A stretch of 64,000 bases of DNA from Clostridium sp. 1001271st1 H5 (GTDB lineage: Bacteria; Bacillota; Clostridia; Lachnospirales; Lachnospiraceae): assembly GCF_005845215.1 (NCBI RefSeq), contig NZ_SPHO01000005.1, positions 62,001-126,000 of the forward strand, in the 5' to 3' direction. Below the pieces are notes generated by a model that saw nothing but the letters and a program-made list of their open reading frames with translations, was not told where the DNA came from and did not search any database. Shown here piece by piece: positions 9,399 to 18,182 of the stretch (the first letter of the stretch is position 1; every line of letters begins with the position of its first letter). The position numbers and the translations under genes are program-made.

Positions 9399-12014
9399 AT
9401 GAATGTTCAAAAAAAGAATAAGAGTGTAAAAGATATTGGATTGGCCCTGGTCTGTGTGTGTGCAATCGGCTTATCAATCTTCAGCATTTTTTCCACTTAT
9501 CAATTACGTAAAACAGCCACAATGATTTATGAGCACCCCTATACAGTTTCCAACGAATCCAGGGCCATGAGGTCGCGGCTTCTGGACATGAAGGGTTTTT
9601 TGCTGAATTTAGTTGCGGATCCGGAATCCGATATAGTCGAGGTAGGGCAGACACTGAATAACCGGTACGACATGCAGTATGCTTCTATTAAAATTATTAC
9701 CAGCCAATACCTCGGACCGGTTGAAGATACCGAACAGCTGTTATCGGCCATGCAGGATTTGGAACATACGCAGAGTGAGGCATTACCAATCATTGTCCCC
9801 ATGGGCAGAGAAGAAACTGCTCAATATGTGTCGGAATATTTATATCCTAAATATAATGCGGTAGGGGAGGCTCTGGATACCATTATTTCTTTTGCAGACA
9901 GTAAAATTCGAAATTTGGAGCAGAATGCGGCGGATACATCTGCGATTGCTATCATTTCATCAGTGGTGCTTACAACTTTTCTTCCTGCCTTCTTTCTGTT
10001 TGTATTTTGGCAGGAACGTAGAAATATCAGAGAGATTCAATACAGGGAACATTTATTTGATATCCTCTCCTCTAATGTGGATGAGGTTTTTCTGATTTAT
10101 AATCAGGAGAAAGACGTATTGGAGTATGTCAGCGCTAACTGTGAGCATATTCTTGGAATAAAAGATTCCGCCATCATGGAGAAGGCGGAGTTGCTGATGC
10201 ACCTGGTTATCGAAGAAGACCAGGATGCTTTTGCAGAGTTTATCCGGCGTACAGATACGGAGGACAGCAAGAGCATAGATTTACGGATGTACCTTACAAC
10301 AGAACAAATACGATGGGTTAAGATTCGGTGCTATCCTGAGATTGCAGGGGGAAAGATAACACGCTATATTGTATCCATTTCTGACCAGACAGAGGAAATA
10401 CAGAGAGAGCAGGCCCTCAGGGATGCACTGGTTAATGCGCAGAATGCGAACGCGGCTAAGCAGAACTTTCTTTCCCGTATGAGCCATGAAATCCGTACGC
10501 CCATGAATGCAATAATTGGTATGACAACCATCGCCGGAGCTTATATAGAAGATCGCAAACGAGTGGAAGATTGCCTGAAAAAAATTGCCTATTCTTCCAA
10601 GCATTTGATGACACTCATCAATGATGTTTTGGACATGTCAAAAATTGATGAGGGAAAGATGACCATTGCCTGCGAAAGTTTTAATTTGGAGAGCGTGGCC
10701 GAATCTCTCACCTCCATTTTCTATCCTCAGGCGACTGAGAAAGATATTAATTTTTCCATGAACTTGATTTATCTTACCGATACGGTATTGATTGGTGATT
10801 CGTTGCGTCTGAACCAGGTTTTAATTAATCTCCTTTCCAACGCTATCAAATTTACACCGGCCAACGGTACTGTCCGTCTGGAAATACGCCAGATACAAAA
10901 GAAGGACCAACGGGTACGCCTTCGCTTTATGATAACAGATACCGGAATTGGTATGAGTGAGGAATTTTTGAACAGAATTTTTCTGCCTTTTGAGCAGGAA
11001 AATGTATCTACAAGCCGGAAATATGGTGGCACAGGTTTGGGATTGTCTATTACTAAGAATCTGGTCACCTTAATGGGCGGTACTATAGCGGTAAAAAGTG
11101 AATTGGAAAAGGGTACTACCTTCACTGTAGAATTAGACTTTGATGTAGATAGAACAAGCGAAAATGCTTTTACCTGCAATCATCAGGAATTAAAAGCACT
11201 CAAGGTTCTTGTGTCCGATGATGACCAGGACTGCTGTATCCATACCGCGCTATTGCTGAAGAATCTGGGGATTCTGTCACACTGGGTGCAGACAGGGGCT
11301 GAATGTGTGGAAGAGGTTTTATCTGCCCATAGAACCGGAGAAGTATACGATGTGTGCCTCATCGACTGGAAGATGCCGGACATGGATGGGATAGAAGTAA
11401 CCCGGAGGATTCGGGAGTTCGTGGGTCCAGATACCACGATTATTATTATGACCGCCTATGACTGGACCTCTATAGAACAAAACGCACGGGAAGCAGGTGC
11501 TAATGCATTTTTATCTAAGCCTATTTTTGCCTCAACTTTGTACAATATGCTTCTCACAGTGACTGGTATCGAACGTGCGACTGAAAATATCGGGAGCAAA
11601 AGAAAGAGCGATATTTTGGAAGGACACCATGTGTTACTGGTAGAGGATAATGAAATCAATCAGGAAATAGCGGTGGAGTTGCTCAAAATGGTTGGGTTAG
11701 AGATCGATTGTGTTTGTAATGGGCAAGAAGCGCTGGATTTATTCCTCAGGAAAGGGGAGACTTATGATTTAATACTGATGGATATGCAGATGCCGGTTAT
11801 GGACGGTTATCAGGCGGCAAGGGCAATTCGCCAGTCCAGCCATCCGTTAGCAAAGACGATTCCGATTATCGCCATGACAGCTGATGCCTTCCATGAGGAT
11901 ATTGTGAAGGCGGGTGAGGCTGGAATGAATGGGCACTTGGCAAAACCGATAGACCCAGCTCGCCTGTACCAGATGATTGAATCGTTTATCGTTGTGCCGG
12001 TACCGAGTACATAG
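9399..12014 (+). CDS. Hybrid sensor histidine kinase with two receiver domains
   Basis: An 871-residue protein. Order: transmembrane helix (about 15-37), four-helix-bundle sensor to about 185, second transmembrane helix (about 188-210), a PAS domain (about 225-345), HisKA with FLSRMSHEIRTPMNA (His363), HATPase_c with NLLSNAIKFTP, DTGIGM and GTGLGLSI. Then come receiver 1 (about 610-730, Asp656 in CLIDWKMPDMDG) and receiver 2 (about 745-865, Asp795 in LILMDMQMPVMDG). There is no output domain or HPt, so a separate phosphotransfer or c-di-GMP-type partner would be needed. ATG 9399 is chosen because AGAGGAG ends 8 bases upstream; an ATG at 9378 lacks a site. It is co-oriented with the chemoreceptor. 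Confidence 0.93.
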   Translation: MNVQKKNKSVKDIGLALVCVCAIGLSIFSIFSTYQLRKTATMIYEHPYTVSNESRAMRSRLLDMKGFLLNLVADPESDIVEVGQTLNNRYDMQYASIKIITSQYLGPVEDTEQLLSAMQDLEHTQSEALPIIVPMGREETAQYVSEYLYPKYNAVGEALDTIISFADSKIRNLEQNAADTSAIAIISSVVLTTFLPAFFLFVFWQERRNIREIQYREHLFDILSSNVDEVFLIYNQEKDVLEYVSANCEHILGIKDSAIMEKAELLMHLVIEEDQDAFAEFIRRTDTEDSKSIDLRMYLTTEQIRWVKIRCYPEIAGGKITRYIVSISDQTEEIQREQALRDALVNAQNANAAKQNFLSRMSHEIRTPMNAIIGMTTIAGAYIEDRKRVEDCLKKIAYSSKHLMTLINDVLDMSKIDEGKMTIACESFNLESVAESLTSIFYPQATEKDINFSMNLIYLTDTVLIGDSLRLNQVLINLLSNAIKFTPANGTVRLEIRQIQKKDQRVRLRFMITDTGIGMSEEFLNRIFLPFEQENVSTSRKYGGTGLGLSITKNLVTLMGGTIAVKSELEKGTTFTVELDFDVDRTSENAFTCNHQELKALKVLVSDDDQDCCIHTALLLKNLGILSHWVQTGAECVEEVLSAHRTGEVYDVCLIDWKMPDMDGIEVTRRIREFVGPDTTIIIMTAYDWTSIEQNAREAGANAFLSKPIFASTLYNMLLTVTGIERATENIGSKRKSDILEGHHVLLVEDNEINQEIAVELLKMVGLEIDCVCNGQEALDLFLRKGETYDLILMDMQMPVMDGYQAARAIRQSSHPLAKTIPIIAMTADAFHEDIVKAGEAGMNGHLAKPIDPARLYQMIESFIVVPVPST

Positions 12015-12363
12015 TAGAGTCAGTTGGGGCAAAAGATACGAGCTCATGAAAGGGTCAAAGTTGAAGCGGGTTTAGATTTAATTAAATATTCTTGACCATA
12101 TTTACTATCAGCAGAATGATTTCTGTGTTTAGAGTAGGCCTGGACCGCTGATTCTATTCAAGTTACAGTATATAGTCCGTACCGATACTTCAAATTTTTT
12201 GTTAATTCGAATAACATGTCTTTTCAGGATACAGTACACTATTTTAGAGAATCTGCTTTTCAAACCATCAACGCTGATGCCATTATAGCACATAAACCTT
12301 AACATTTATTGTCAGGGTTTATGTGCTTTTTTAATACACTTAACTATTCAAAGCCGTTATTTT
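12015..12363. other. Intergenic region between convergent genes
   Basis: AT-rich stretch of about 350 bp between the hybrid kinase and the convergent double-GntR gene. Apart from the terminator hairpin at 12287-12332 I see no gene, repeat or operator in it. Confidence 0.6.
12287..12332 (+). terminator. Rho-independent terminator of the chemoreceptor/kinase unit
   Basis: AGCACATAAACC (12287-12298) pairs perfectly with GGTTTATGTGCT (12316-12327) and is followed by a run of T. It ends transcription of the plus-strand signalling genes and lies close to the 3' end of the convergent regulator. Confidence 0.85.
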
Positions 12364-13797
12364 TTACAATTCCCTTATCTTTTGTGCCACTAATAAAGTA
12401 CTGTAATATCGTTCCTGTTCTTCAAAAAAAGTTCCCCATTGTTCAATCATTCCGTCGATATCATGGCATTCTATACGTTTGATAACCTTAAGCACCATAT
12501 TAGGATACATCTGCCTATAGTCTTCCGCTCTCCAATGCTGAAGGGAAAAGGGGAAACCAACCGCCAGGCATTTTCCTAGTTTATGGTAACAATGGCTGAC
12601 TGCGGCCGCTGGGCAATATTTTGTAATGAAAGTCAGAAAGGCGTCAGTTATCATATAATCCATCTCTTTTTCATGTATCTGGTTTAAGGTCTGGCTAAAC
12701 GCAAGAAATGTGTTTGCACTAATTTCGCGAAATGTGTATCGACAGACTGAACGAATTGTCAAGGCGAGAAATTGGATACTCTCTAAAAAATATTTTAGGG
12801 CAATATGGACATTATCATGAGATAAATTCATTTCTCCCTGTCCAAGACAAACTTGCGTTCCTTTTCCATGATAGGATTTCACCACACCAAAATCTGCTAA
12901 GAAGACCAGCGTACGCCGTATGGTAATTAAAGATACCCTGTAATATTTTGCCATCTGGGGAAGGGATGGAAGATAACTTCCCACCGGATAGCGTCCGCTC
13001 AAAATTTCCTGAATAATCTGCGCCCCTAGCGAATAACGAATTTGAGAACGCTTGTGATAAAATTTCCACTCAAAGGGTATCTGCTCAACCTCATCTTGGG
13101 AAGCTTTCGTTTTTATTATCTGCCTTGTCAAAACCAAATAGGTATTCGCATGTTCATAAGCCAGCCCCAATTCCTCACAAAGATATGCTGCAATTTTTTC
13201 TTTGGGAAGTATGTCTATTTTCTTAATCATTTCTTCCATGATTTCATTCCTGTTTATTTCTTTCATAATCTCATGTTCACTGTGTAGATAGGGAACACGC
13301 GTGTAGCGGTTTACTTCCCAGAAAAAATTAAGAATCAAATCATTTTTTAATGAGGACAGCGCGGCTATATACAACCGTATGGAAAAAGACAATTCATCAG
13401 AATTATTATTTTTGATTTCCTGCCAAAATGTATTCCAGGCCTCTTTATCCCATCGGCTGATGCCCGCTTCTAATAAAGGACCAAAAATCAAAAAATTTAC
13501 TTGTTTAATATCTGATAGCCCTTCTTTCCGGGCTTGTAAATAATCAGAAATATTTTGAATAAGATTATCCTGAGACGCTTTATAGATAACCTTGGCGGCC
13601 TTAGGGGCCATATTTTTTATATACCTGTCTTTTTCCAGAAGTGTAAGCGCTGTTCTGACGGTTGGTATGGAAAGTTGAAATAATTCACTGATTTTTGATA
13701 TGGTGGGAAAGGTATCACCAAATTTGTAATATCCAAAGAGAATTCTGGTAACGTAGTAATCGTAAATAATCTGATATAATTTATTTTTAGGCTCCAT
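12364..13797 (-). CDS. Transcriptional regulator with two GntR-type winged helices
   Basis: A 477-residue regulator with two separate GntR-like DNA-binding domains. Domain 1 (residues 1-75) has FPTISKISELFQLSIPTVRT and ALTLLEKDRYI. Domain 2 (about 251-319) has LGAQIIQEILSGRYPVGSYL, LPQMAKYYRVSLITIRRTL and the wing KSYHGKGTQVCL. Between and after them are helical regions (80-240 and 325-477) without a recognised ligand-binding family such as FCD or UTRA. The start is secure: AGGAGGTAG precedes the ATG. A second, decayed copy lies at 6195-7508, flanking the chemoreceptor/kinase pair on the other side. GntR regulators normally carry one winged helix and dimerise, so a tandem arrangement is unusual. 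Target genes are unknown. Confidence 0.82.
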   Translation of the reverse strand: MEPKNKLYQIIYDYYVTRILFGYYKFGDTFPTISKISELFQLSIPTVRTALTLLEKDRYIKNMAPKAAKVIYKASQDNLIQNISDYLQARKEGLSDIKQVNFLIFGPLLEAGISRWDKEAWNTFWQEIKNNNSDELSFSIRLYIAALSSLKNDLILNFFWEVNRYTRVPYLHSEHEIMKEINRNEIMEEMIKKIDILPKEKIAAYLCEELGLAYEHANTYLVLTRQIIKTKASQDEVEQIPFEWKFYHKRSQIRYSLGAQIIQEILSGRYPVGSYLPSLPQMAKYYRVSLITIRRTLVFLADFGVVKSYHGKGTQVCLGQGEMNLSHDNVHIALKYFLESIQFLALTIRSVCRYTFREISANTFLAFSQTLNQIHEKEMDYMITDAFLTFITKYCPAAAVSHCYHKLGKCLAVGFPFSLQHWRAEDYRQMYPNMVLKVIKRIECHDIDGMIEQWGTFFEEQERYYSTLLVAQKIREL

Positions 13798-14610
13798 TTA
13801 GCTACCTCCTAGTTCCATTTTAACATAAATAACATGTACATTCCATTACTTTCACCCTATGCCGGAATTGTACAATAAAGGAATGGATAGAGGGGATTAA
13901 TGGATTATTAAAAGAAGAAGGTATCTTAATAGGTGACTCAAAGTTTCATTGGGGTATGAGTCTTTGAACACGAAGGGCTTACAAACTTACTATTTACTTT
14001 TGATGGTGTGTGCATAGATGTAGGAAGACTTGCTATGTGGCGAATACGGACACGTACGCAGTTTGGCAGTACATGGCTGTCAGATGATGTCGAGAATCAA
14101 ATTTATATCTGTGCGGCCATCTGCGGACATATATCATGATACACTCTATCAGGCCATTGGGAATCAATTTTGTGATTCTTTTTTTACTTTATAGGAAAGT
14201 GCCTGTTTTGATTTTAGAAAATATAAGTCGATTTTATAAATAGCTGTTCGCCACACATCATAAAGCTGGTTCTCTTCCTTTCTGGTGCGCGTTATAACAG
14301 TTCATATATCCCCACATTCTACCAGAGAACCAAGACTCTGTTATATTCTGGAATCAAGGTGCAGGCTAAGCCGGGTCAGGCTGGCTACAGGGAAGTTGTA
14401 TATATGGATATGTATATATGGATACTGATTCCTTGGATAACTATTTAAGTTATGGTTTGATGAACGGAATATTGGATTTTAAAGATAATCCGCCTGAAGC
14501 CTGTAAGTATGTGGAGGATGGACTTTCAAAAACTTACTGTATAATCCTATGAAGATATGCTATAATTTCTATATCCGATGTTGAAAATACTACCGAAAGG
14601 AAGATAAGTG
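13798..14610. other. Intergenic region with relic reading frames
   Basis: About 810 bp without an intact gene. At 13966-14139 a start-less plus-strand frame of 57 codons ends at TGA; it includes IDVGRLAMWRIRTRTQFGST and looks like the end of a protein of a mobile element, but I cannot name the family. Around 14302-14450 a second open stretch (IPTFYQRTKTLLYSGIKV) is followed by a 44-codon frame at 14418-14552 (start MDTDSLDNYLSYG). They overlap at a short TATATGGATA duplication, suggesting one gene broken by small rearrangements. No RNA gene or clear promoter is visible here. Confidence 0.5.
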
Positions 14611-15471
14611 ATGACCGTAAAAAGATGGATAGCTATGATTACATTTTCAATGCTCTTTTCAAGTGTTTTAATACGGGAAGCAGCAGCCGGTACATGGAAA
14701 CAAGGAATCAATGGGGATTTGTCTGCATGGTGGTATGATAATGGAGATGGAACATTTCCGTTATCCACATGGATGTGGATTGACGGTAATGGGGATGGGA
14801 TTGCCGAGTGTTATTATTTTGATGATACAGGACGTATGCTGAGCGATACACTTACCCCTGATGGTTATACGGTTGATGAAAACGGCGCATGGAAGCTGGG
14901 ATTTGTGCGCCGGAAGTATGTGTTGAATTCATATCAGGAAGAGATTTTTAAAGATGCAGCTGAGGGACTTCTAAACCTATATGAAGATCAGTTTAATGTT
15001 CCATCTTTTACATATAAGCAGCTTAGGGATTTAATGTATGAAGACAGACAGAGTTTGATGAATTCCCTTCTGGCTGCGGATACAGAGAAGCATCTGAAGA
15101 ATTCTTATACAACTACAATGTTCGTTCCGTTGCGTATAGAAGATGGAATTGGATATTATGACCGTGAAAAGACGCTTGATAAATATTATGCGGTGTTTAA
15201 TATAGGCCTGAATCCTGAAAACATACCACAATCAAGTCAGGGAGAATTAAAAGGAATACCCACTGAAAAAGGAAGTAAGTATAGGATTACTGACTGTGAA
15301 CAGAGTTCTGATGGAACCTTTTTGTATATGAAATTGAATTATGAAAAAATTGACGCTGAGACAAATGCTGTATTGCGGACCGGAACGCTCTATATGAAAC
15401 TTTACAAGAATAATTCAGAGGATGTTGGCTATTACATTGACGAAATCAGTAATCAGGAGTCATTTGGCTAA
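14611..15471 (+). CDS. Secreted protein with one wall-binding-like repeat
   Basis: A 286-residue exported protein. Residues 1-28 form a signal peptide (positively charged start, hydrophobic core, cleavage near EAAAG). Directly after it is a choline/glucan-binding-like module with WWYDNGDGTFPLSTWMWID and YYFDDTGRML, then a C-terminal region of about 190 residues with no family I recognise. ATG 14611 is preceded by GAAAGGAAG; a GTG three bases earlier is less likely. The repeat style matches the large surface protein at 31-33 kb. It probably remains loosely attached to the cell wall; its role is unknown. Confidence 0.75.
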   Translation: MTVKRWIAMITFSMLFSSVLIREAAAGTWKQGINGDLSAWWYDNGDGTFPLSTWMWIDGNGDGIAECYYFDDTGRMLSDTLTPDGYTVDENGAWKLGFVRRKYVLNSYQEEIFKDAAEGLLNLYEDQFNVPSFTYKQLRDLMYEDRQSLMNSLLAADTEKHLKNSYTTTMFVPLRIEDGIGYYDREKTLDKYYAVFNIGLNPENIPQSSQGELKGIPTEKGSKYRITDCEQSSDGTFLYMKLNYEKIDAETNAVLRTGTLYMKLYKNNSEDVGYYIDEISNQESFG

Positions 15472-15500
15472 TTTGAAAAATAGGCAATTTAAGAGAAGTA

Positions 15501-15530
15501 AAAAGGCTGGGGAATGTCCCTGGCCTTTTT
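15501..15530 (+). terminator. Rho-independent terminator
   Basis: AAAAGGCTGGG pairs with CCCTGGCCTTTT around a short loop and continues into T residues. It is placed 30 bp after the stop of the secreted protein. The rest of the 15472-15808 gap holds the LacI promoter and no gene I can support. Confidence 0.8.
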
Positions 15531-15745
15531 CGTTCCCATGCCAGCAAAATGAGAAGAATAAAAATGGCGGATGCGAAATTAGCGGAAATTGCACCGGGAA
15601 CATGGTCGTGGGGATTGAGCGCCGTGAAGCGGAAATCAGTGAATGAGTACAGAGGTAATATGAATATAAGTGAAATCCTTTTGTGCAAAAGAACCAATTC
15701 ATATTGTGATAATTCAATAAAATTATATAATATGGAAATTGAGTC

Positions 15746-15774
15746 TTGACTTTTCAAACGTTTTAAATTACACT
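15746..15774 (+). promoter_or_regulatory. Sigma-A promoter with LacI operator in the spacer
   Basis: TTGACT (15746-15751) and TACACT (15769-15774) are separated by exactly 17 bp. The spacer starts with TTTCAAACGTTTTAAA (15752-15767), which differs at one base from the perfect palindrome in front of the downstream operon. A repressor bound here would block RNA polymerase, so the LacI-family gene just downstream is probably autoregulated. Confidence 0.75.
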
Positions 15775-15808
15775 TTACTTAAGAAAAACAAGAAGGAAAA
15801 AAGCAAAC

Positions 15809-16822
15809 ATGACAATAAAAGATATCGCCAAAAATTTAAATGTGAGCTATTCCACTGTCTCTCTATCCCTAAATAACGACCCGAGGGTTGCAGAAAAAAC
15901 AAAAAAACGTGTCATAGAGGAGGCGGAGCGTCTTGGGTTTACATTCAATTCCAATGCACGCAGTCTGGTGACGAAAAAGACAAACCGTATTGGCATTGTT
16001 TTTTCAGATAATTTCAATGCACCAGATTACAGATGGTTTTTTAATGAGATTGAAACATATTCTACCAGAGCAGTTGAAAATTGCGGATATGATTTTTTTA
16101 TACAGCCCAATAAAAATATCCATTCACAGAGCAACATCCTGAGAATGGTCAACGGAAAAATGGTGGATGGTCTGGTTATTTTTTCAAAGACCCTCACAGA
16201 GGCTGAATACAGATTTCTTTGTAATGCTGATATTCCTTATGTATATGTTTATTTTAAACCGCCCTACTCTGCAGATATACCGGATAACTTTTTTTGGGAT
16301 GATAACAGGAAGGGAGGATACTGGGCTACGAAGCACCTTTTGGAACATGGACACAGGAAAATTTTGACGATTCGTTCCAGTGACCCGGAACTGAAGATGT
16401 ATGATGACCGCACGGCCGGATACATGGACGCCATGGAGGAATACAGTGCAGAGCCGGCTATATTGACAGCCCGGATGGACTTTGAATCCCAGAGGGAGTT
16501 TGTAAGTCAGAATATTGAGTATTTACGTGAATTTACCGGAATTTTTTCCCAGCAGGACCTTCCTGCGTTATCCATTGTCCAGCAGTTGAAAAAATACTAC
16601 GGGATGGATGTCCCGGGGGACATATCAATCGTAGGTTATAACGATATCGAATTGATTTCCTATCTGGATATTCCTCTGGACACCATCGCAGACCCCAGGG
16701 AGGAGGTTATAACCAATGCGGTCAACTCCCTTATCTGCCGCATTGAAAATAAGGAGGATTTAAATCCGCGTAAAATCTATCCCCGTTTAATGATACGGGG
16801 GTCTGTACAGGATTTGATATAG
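15809..16822 (+). CDS. LacI-family repressor of the SnoaL/transporter operon
   Basis: A 337-residue LacI-type regulator. The N-terminal helix-turn-helix is clear (MTIKDIAKNLNVSYSTVSLS and a hinge around RSLVTKKTNRIGIVF), followed by a periplasmic-binding-protein-like effector domain to residue 330. The usual FCANDLMA segment reads FSQQDLPALS. A promoter containing an operator-like palindrome precedes it, and the same palindrome in perfect form sits before the next gene, so it most probably controls itself and 16926-22169. The effector is likely the compound imported by the MFS or SSS transporter. Start ATG follows AAGAAGGAAAAAAG. Confidence 0.92.
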   Translation: MTIKDIAKNLNVSYSTVSLSLNNDPRVAEKTKKRVIEEAERLGFTFNSNARSLVTKKTNRIGIVFSDNFNAPDYRWFFNEIETYSTRAVENCGYDFFIQPNKNIHSQSNILRMVNGKMVDGLVIFSKTLTEAEYRFLCNADIPYVYVYFKPPYSADIPDNFFWDDNRKGGYWATKHLLEHGHRKILTIRSSDPELKMYDDRTAGYMDAMEEYSAEPAILTARMDFESQREFVSQNIEYLREFTGIFSQQDLPALSIVQQLKKYYGMDVPGDISIVGYNDIELISYLDIPLDTIADPREEVITNAVNSLICRIENKEDLNPRKIYPRLMIRGSVQDLI

Positions 16823-16867
16823 CCCGGCCCTGTGAAATGGGTGGTCTTTATCGTTTCATACTTAGCC

Positions 16868-16911
16868 TTGTAAAAGGCTTTGTTTTTGATAATAATTTCA
16901 AACGTTTGAAA
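16868..16911 (+). promoter_or_regulatory. Operon promoter and perfect LacI operator TTTCAAACGTTTGAAA
   Basis: The perfect 16-bp palindrome spans 16896-16911 and has the central CG typical of LacI/CcpA-class operators. TTGTAA (16868-16873) and TAATAA (16890-16895), 16 bp apart, form a plausible promoter that places the start site inside the palindrome. The palindrome abuts the AAGGAG ribosome site of the first SnoaL gene. A weak hairpin AGCCTT/AAGGCT at 16864-16879 might attenuate read-through from the regulator gene. Confidence 0.8.
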
Positions 16912-16925
16912 AGGAGAAGGACGTT

Positions 16926-18182
16926 ATGGCAGTGCAAGAAAAAGAATCTGCTGCGAAAGAAAAAACTGGTGTTGAGGACCAGGTGATTCTGAAAATGGCA
17001 GATACAAAAAAGGAAGAGGAGAAAGGAACGCAGATGATGGAAAGACAGCAAATCAATGACAAGATTTATTATGGTGAGACGGAGGAGGTGAATCCGGTCA
17101 GACATGCGGATTACAATGATTACCTGAAGCTGGCCGAATCTAAGCAGCAGCTGCCTGGTTTTGATGGGGAGTACCGCGATATTGTGGATTATGTGCTTAA
17201 GATAACCCATCGGATATGGGAGGAGAAGGGAATCGGGGTCATTTACGATACGTACCATAACGATGTGACCATGCACTGTGCTTCCACGAATCTGGTGGGA
17301 ATTAAGGATGTGGTTGCCAACACATTGATGACATTGCATTCATTTCCGGACCGCCGTCTGATTGGTGAGCAGGTTATCTGGTCAAAGCATGATACAAAGG
17401 GATATCTTTCCTCCCACAGGGTCCTGTCCACGGCTACGAATCTCGGTGACAGTGACTTTGGCAGGGCAACAGGAAAGAAGGTGAATTTCCGTACGGTCAT
17501 TGACTGTGCCATTGAGAATAACCGCATTTACGAAGAGTGGCTGGTGAGAGATAACCTGTGGCTGGTGAAACAGCTGGGATTCGATGTCCATGAGGTTGCA
17601 AAGAATATGGCCAGAGGGGCAAAGGGAAAAACCCCAGCCCTACAGTCCAGATACGGCCTGGGAGAATCCATGGAGGGACAATTCTTTCCTGAGAAATACA
17701 GAGCCAAGGATGACAGTGTCGGGGAAATGATGCTGGAGATGCACAGCCACGTATTTAACTACAAAATGATTAATGAAATCAGGACATACTATGCAAAGGA
17801 TGCTGTAACCCATTATATATGCGGGAAGGACCTGGTTGGCTATGAGGAAATTCAGGGCATGGTCATCAGCCTCTTAGCTTCCTTCCCCAATGCACACCAT
17901 AGCGTGGACCGTATTACCTGCAATAGACGGGCAGGTGAGGATGAATGGGATGTGGCTGTCAGGTGGAGGCTGCGTGGACTGCATGAAGGCCGCGGCATGT
18001 TTGGCGCGCCATCCATGAAGCCGGTGGAAATGTTGGGAATTAACCATTACCGGATTGCAGGAAACCGAATTCAGGAAGAGTGGGTTACATTCGATGGCTT
18101 AGATGTATTGAAGCAGATTTACCTGGAGACAGATGATGCTTATATAAAAACAGATGATAGCATGATAGAGGGGGAGAGATAA
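16926..18182 (+). CDS. Tandem SnoaL/NTF2-like protein (first)
   Basis: A 418-residue protein built of two SnoaL/NTF2-like units. Unit 1 (about 80-215) contains the helix VDYVLKITHRIWEEKGI and the strand YDTYHNDVTMHCAS; unit 2 (about 265-400) has EMMLEMHSHVFNYKMINEIR then YYAKDAVTHYICG. Each unit ends with the I-x-E-EW strand of the family (NRIYEEWLVRDN, NRIQEEWVTFDG). An extra charged N-terminal stretch of about 45 residues has no counterpart. Members of this fold include polyketide cyclases, ketosteroid isomerases and the bile-acid dehydratase BaiE, so an isomerase, cyclase or dehydratase reaction on a hydrophobic ring compound is possible. It stops directly before the MFS gene. Confidence 0.82.
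   Translation: MAVQEKESAAKEKTGVEDQVILKMADTKKEEEKGTQMMERQQINDKIYYGETEEVNPVRHADYNDYLKLAESKQQLPGFDGEYRDIVDYVLKITHRIWEEKGIGVIYDTYHNDVTMHCASTNLVGIKDVVANTLMTLHSFPDRRLIGEQVIWSKHDTKGYLSSHRVLSTATNLGDSDFGRATGKKVNFRTVIDCAIENNRIYEEWLVRDNLWLVKQLGFDVHEVAKNMARGAKGKTPALQSRYGLGESMEGQFFPEKYRAKDDSVGEMMLEMHSHVFNYKMINEIRTYYAKDAVTHYICGKDLVGYEEIQGMVISLLASFPNAHHSVDRITCNRRAGEDEWDVAVRWRLRGLHEGRGMFGAPSMKPVEMLGINHYRIAGNRIQEEWVTFDGLDVLKQIYLETDDAYIKTDDSMIEGER

Noticed and set aside
15422..15757. Small overlapping frames on both strands after the secreted protein
   Set aside because: They cross a clear terminator and the LacI promoter and have no ribosome site or protein-like pattern.
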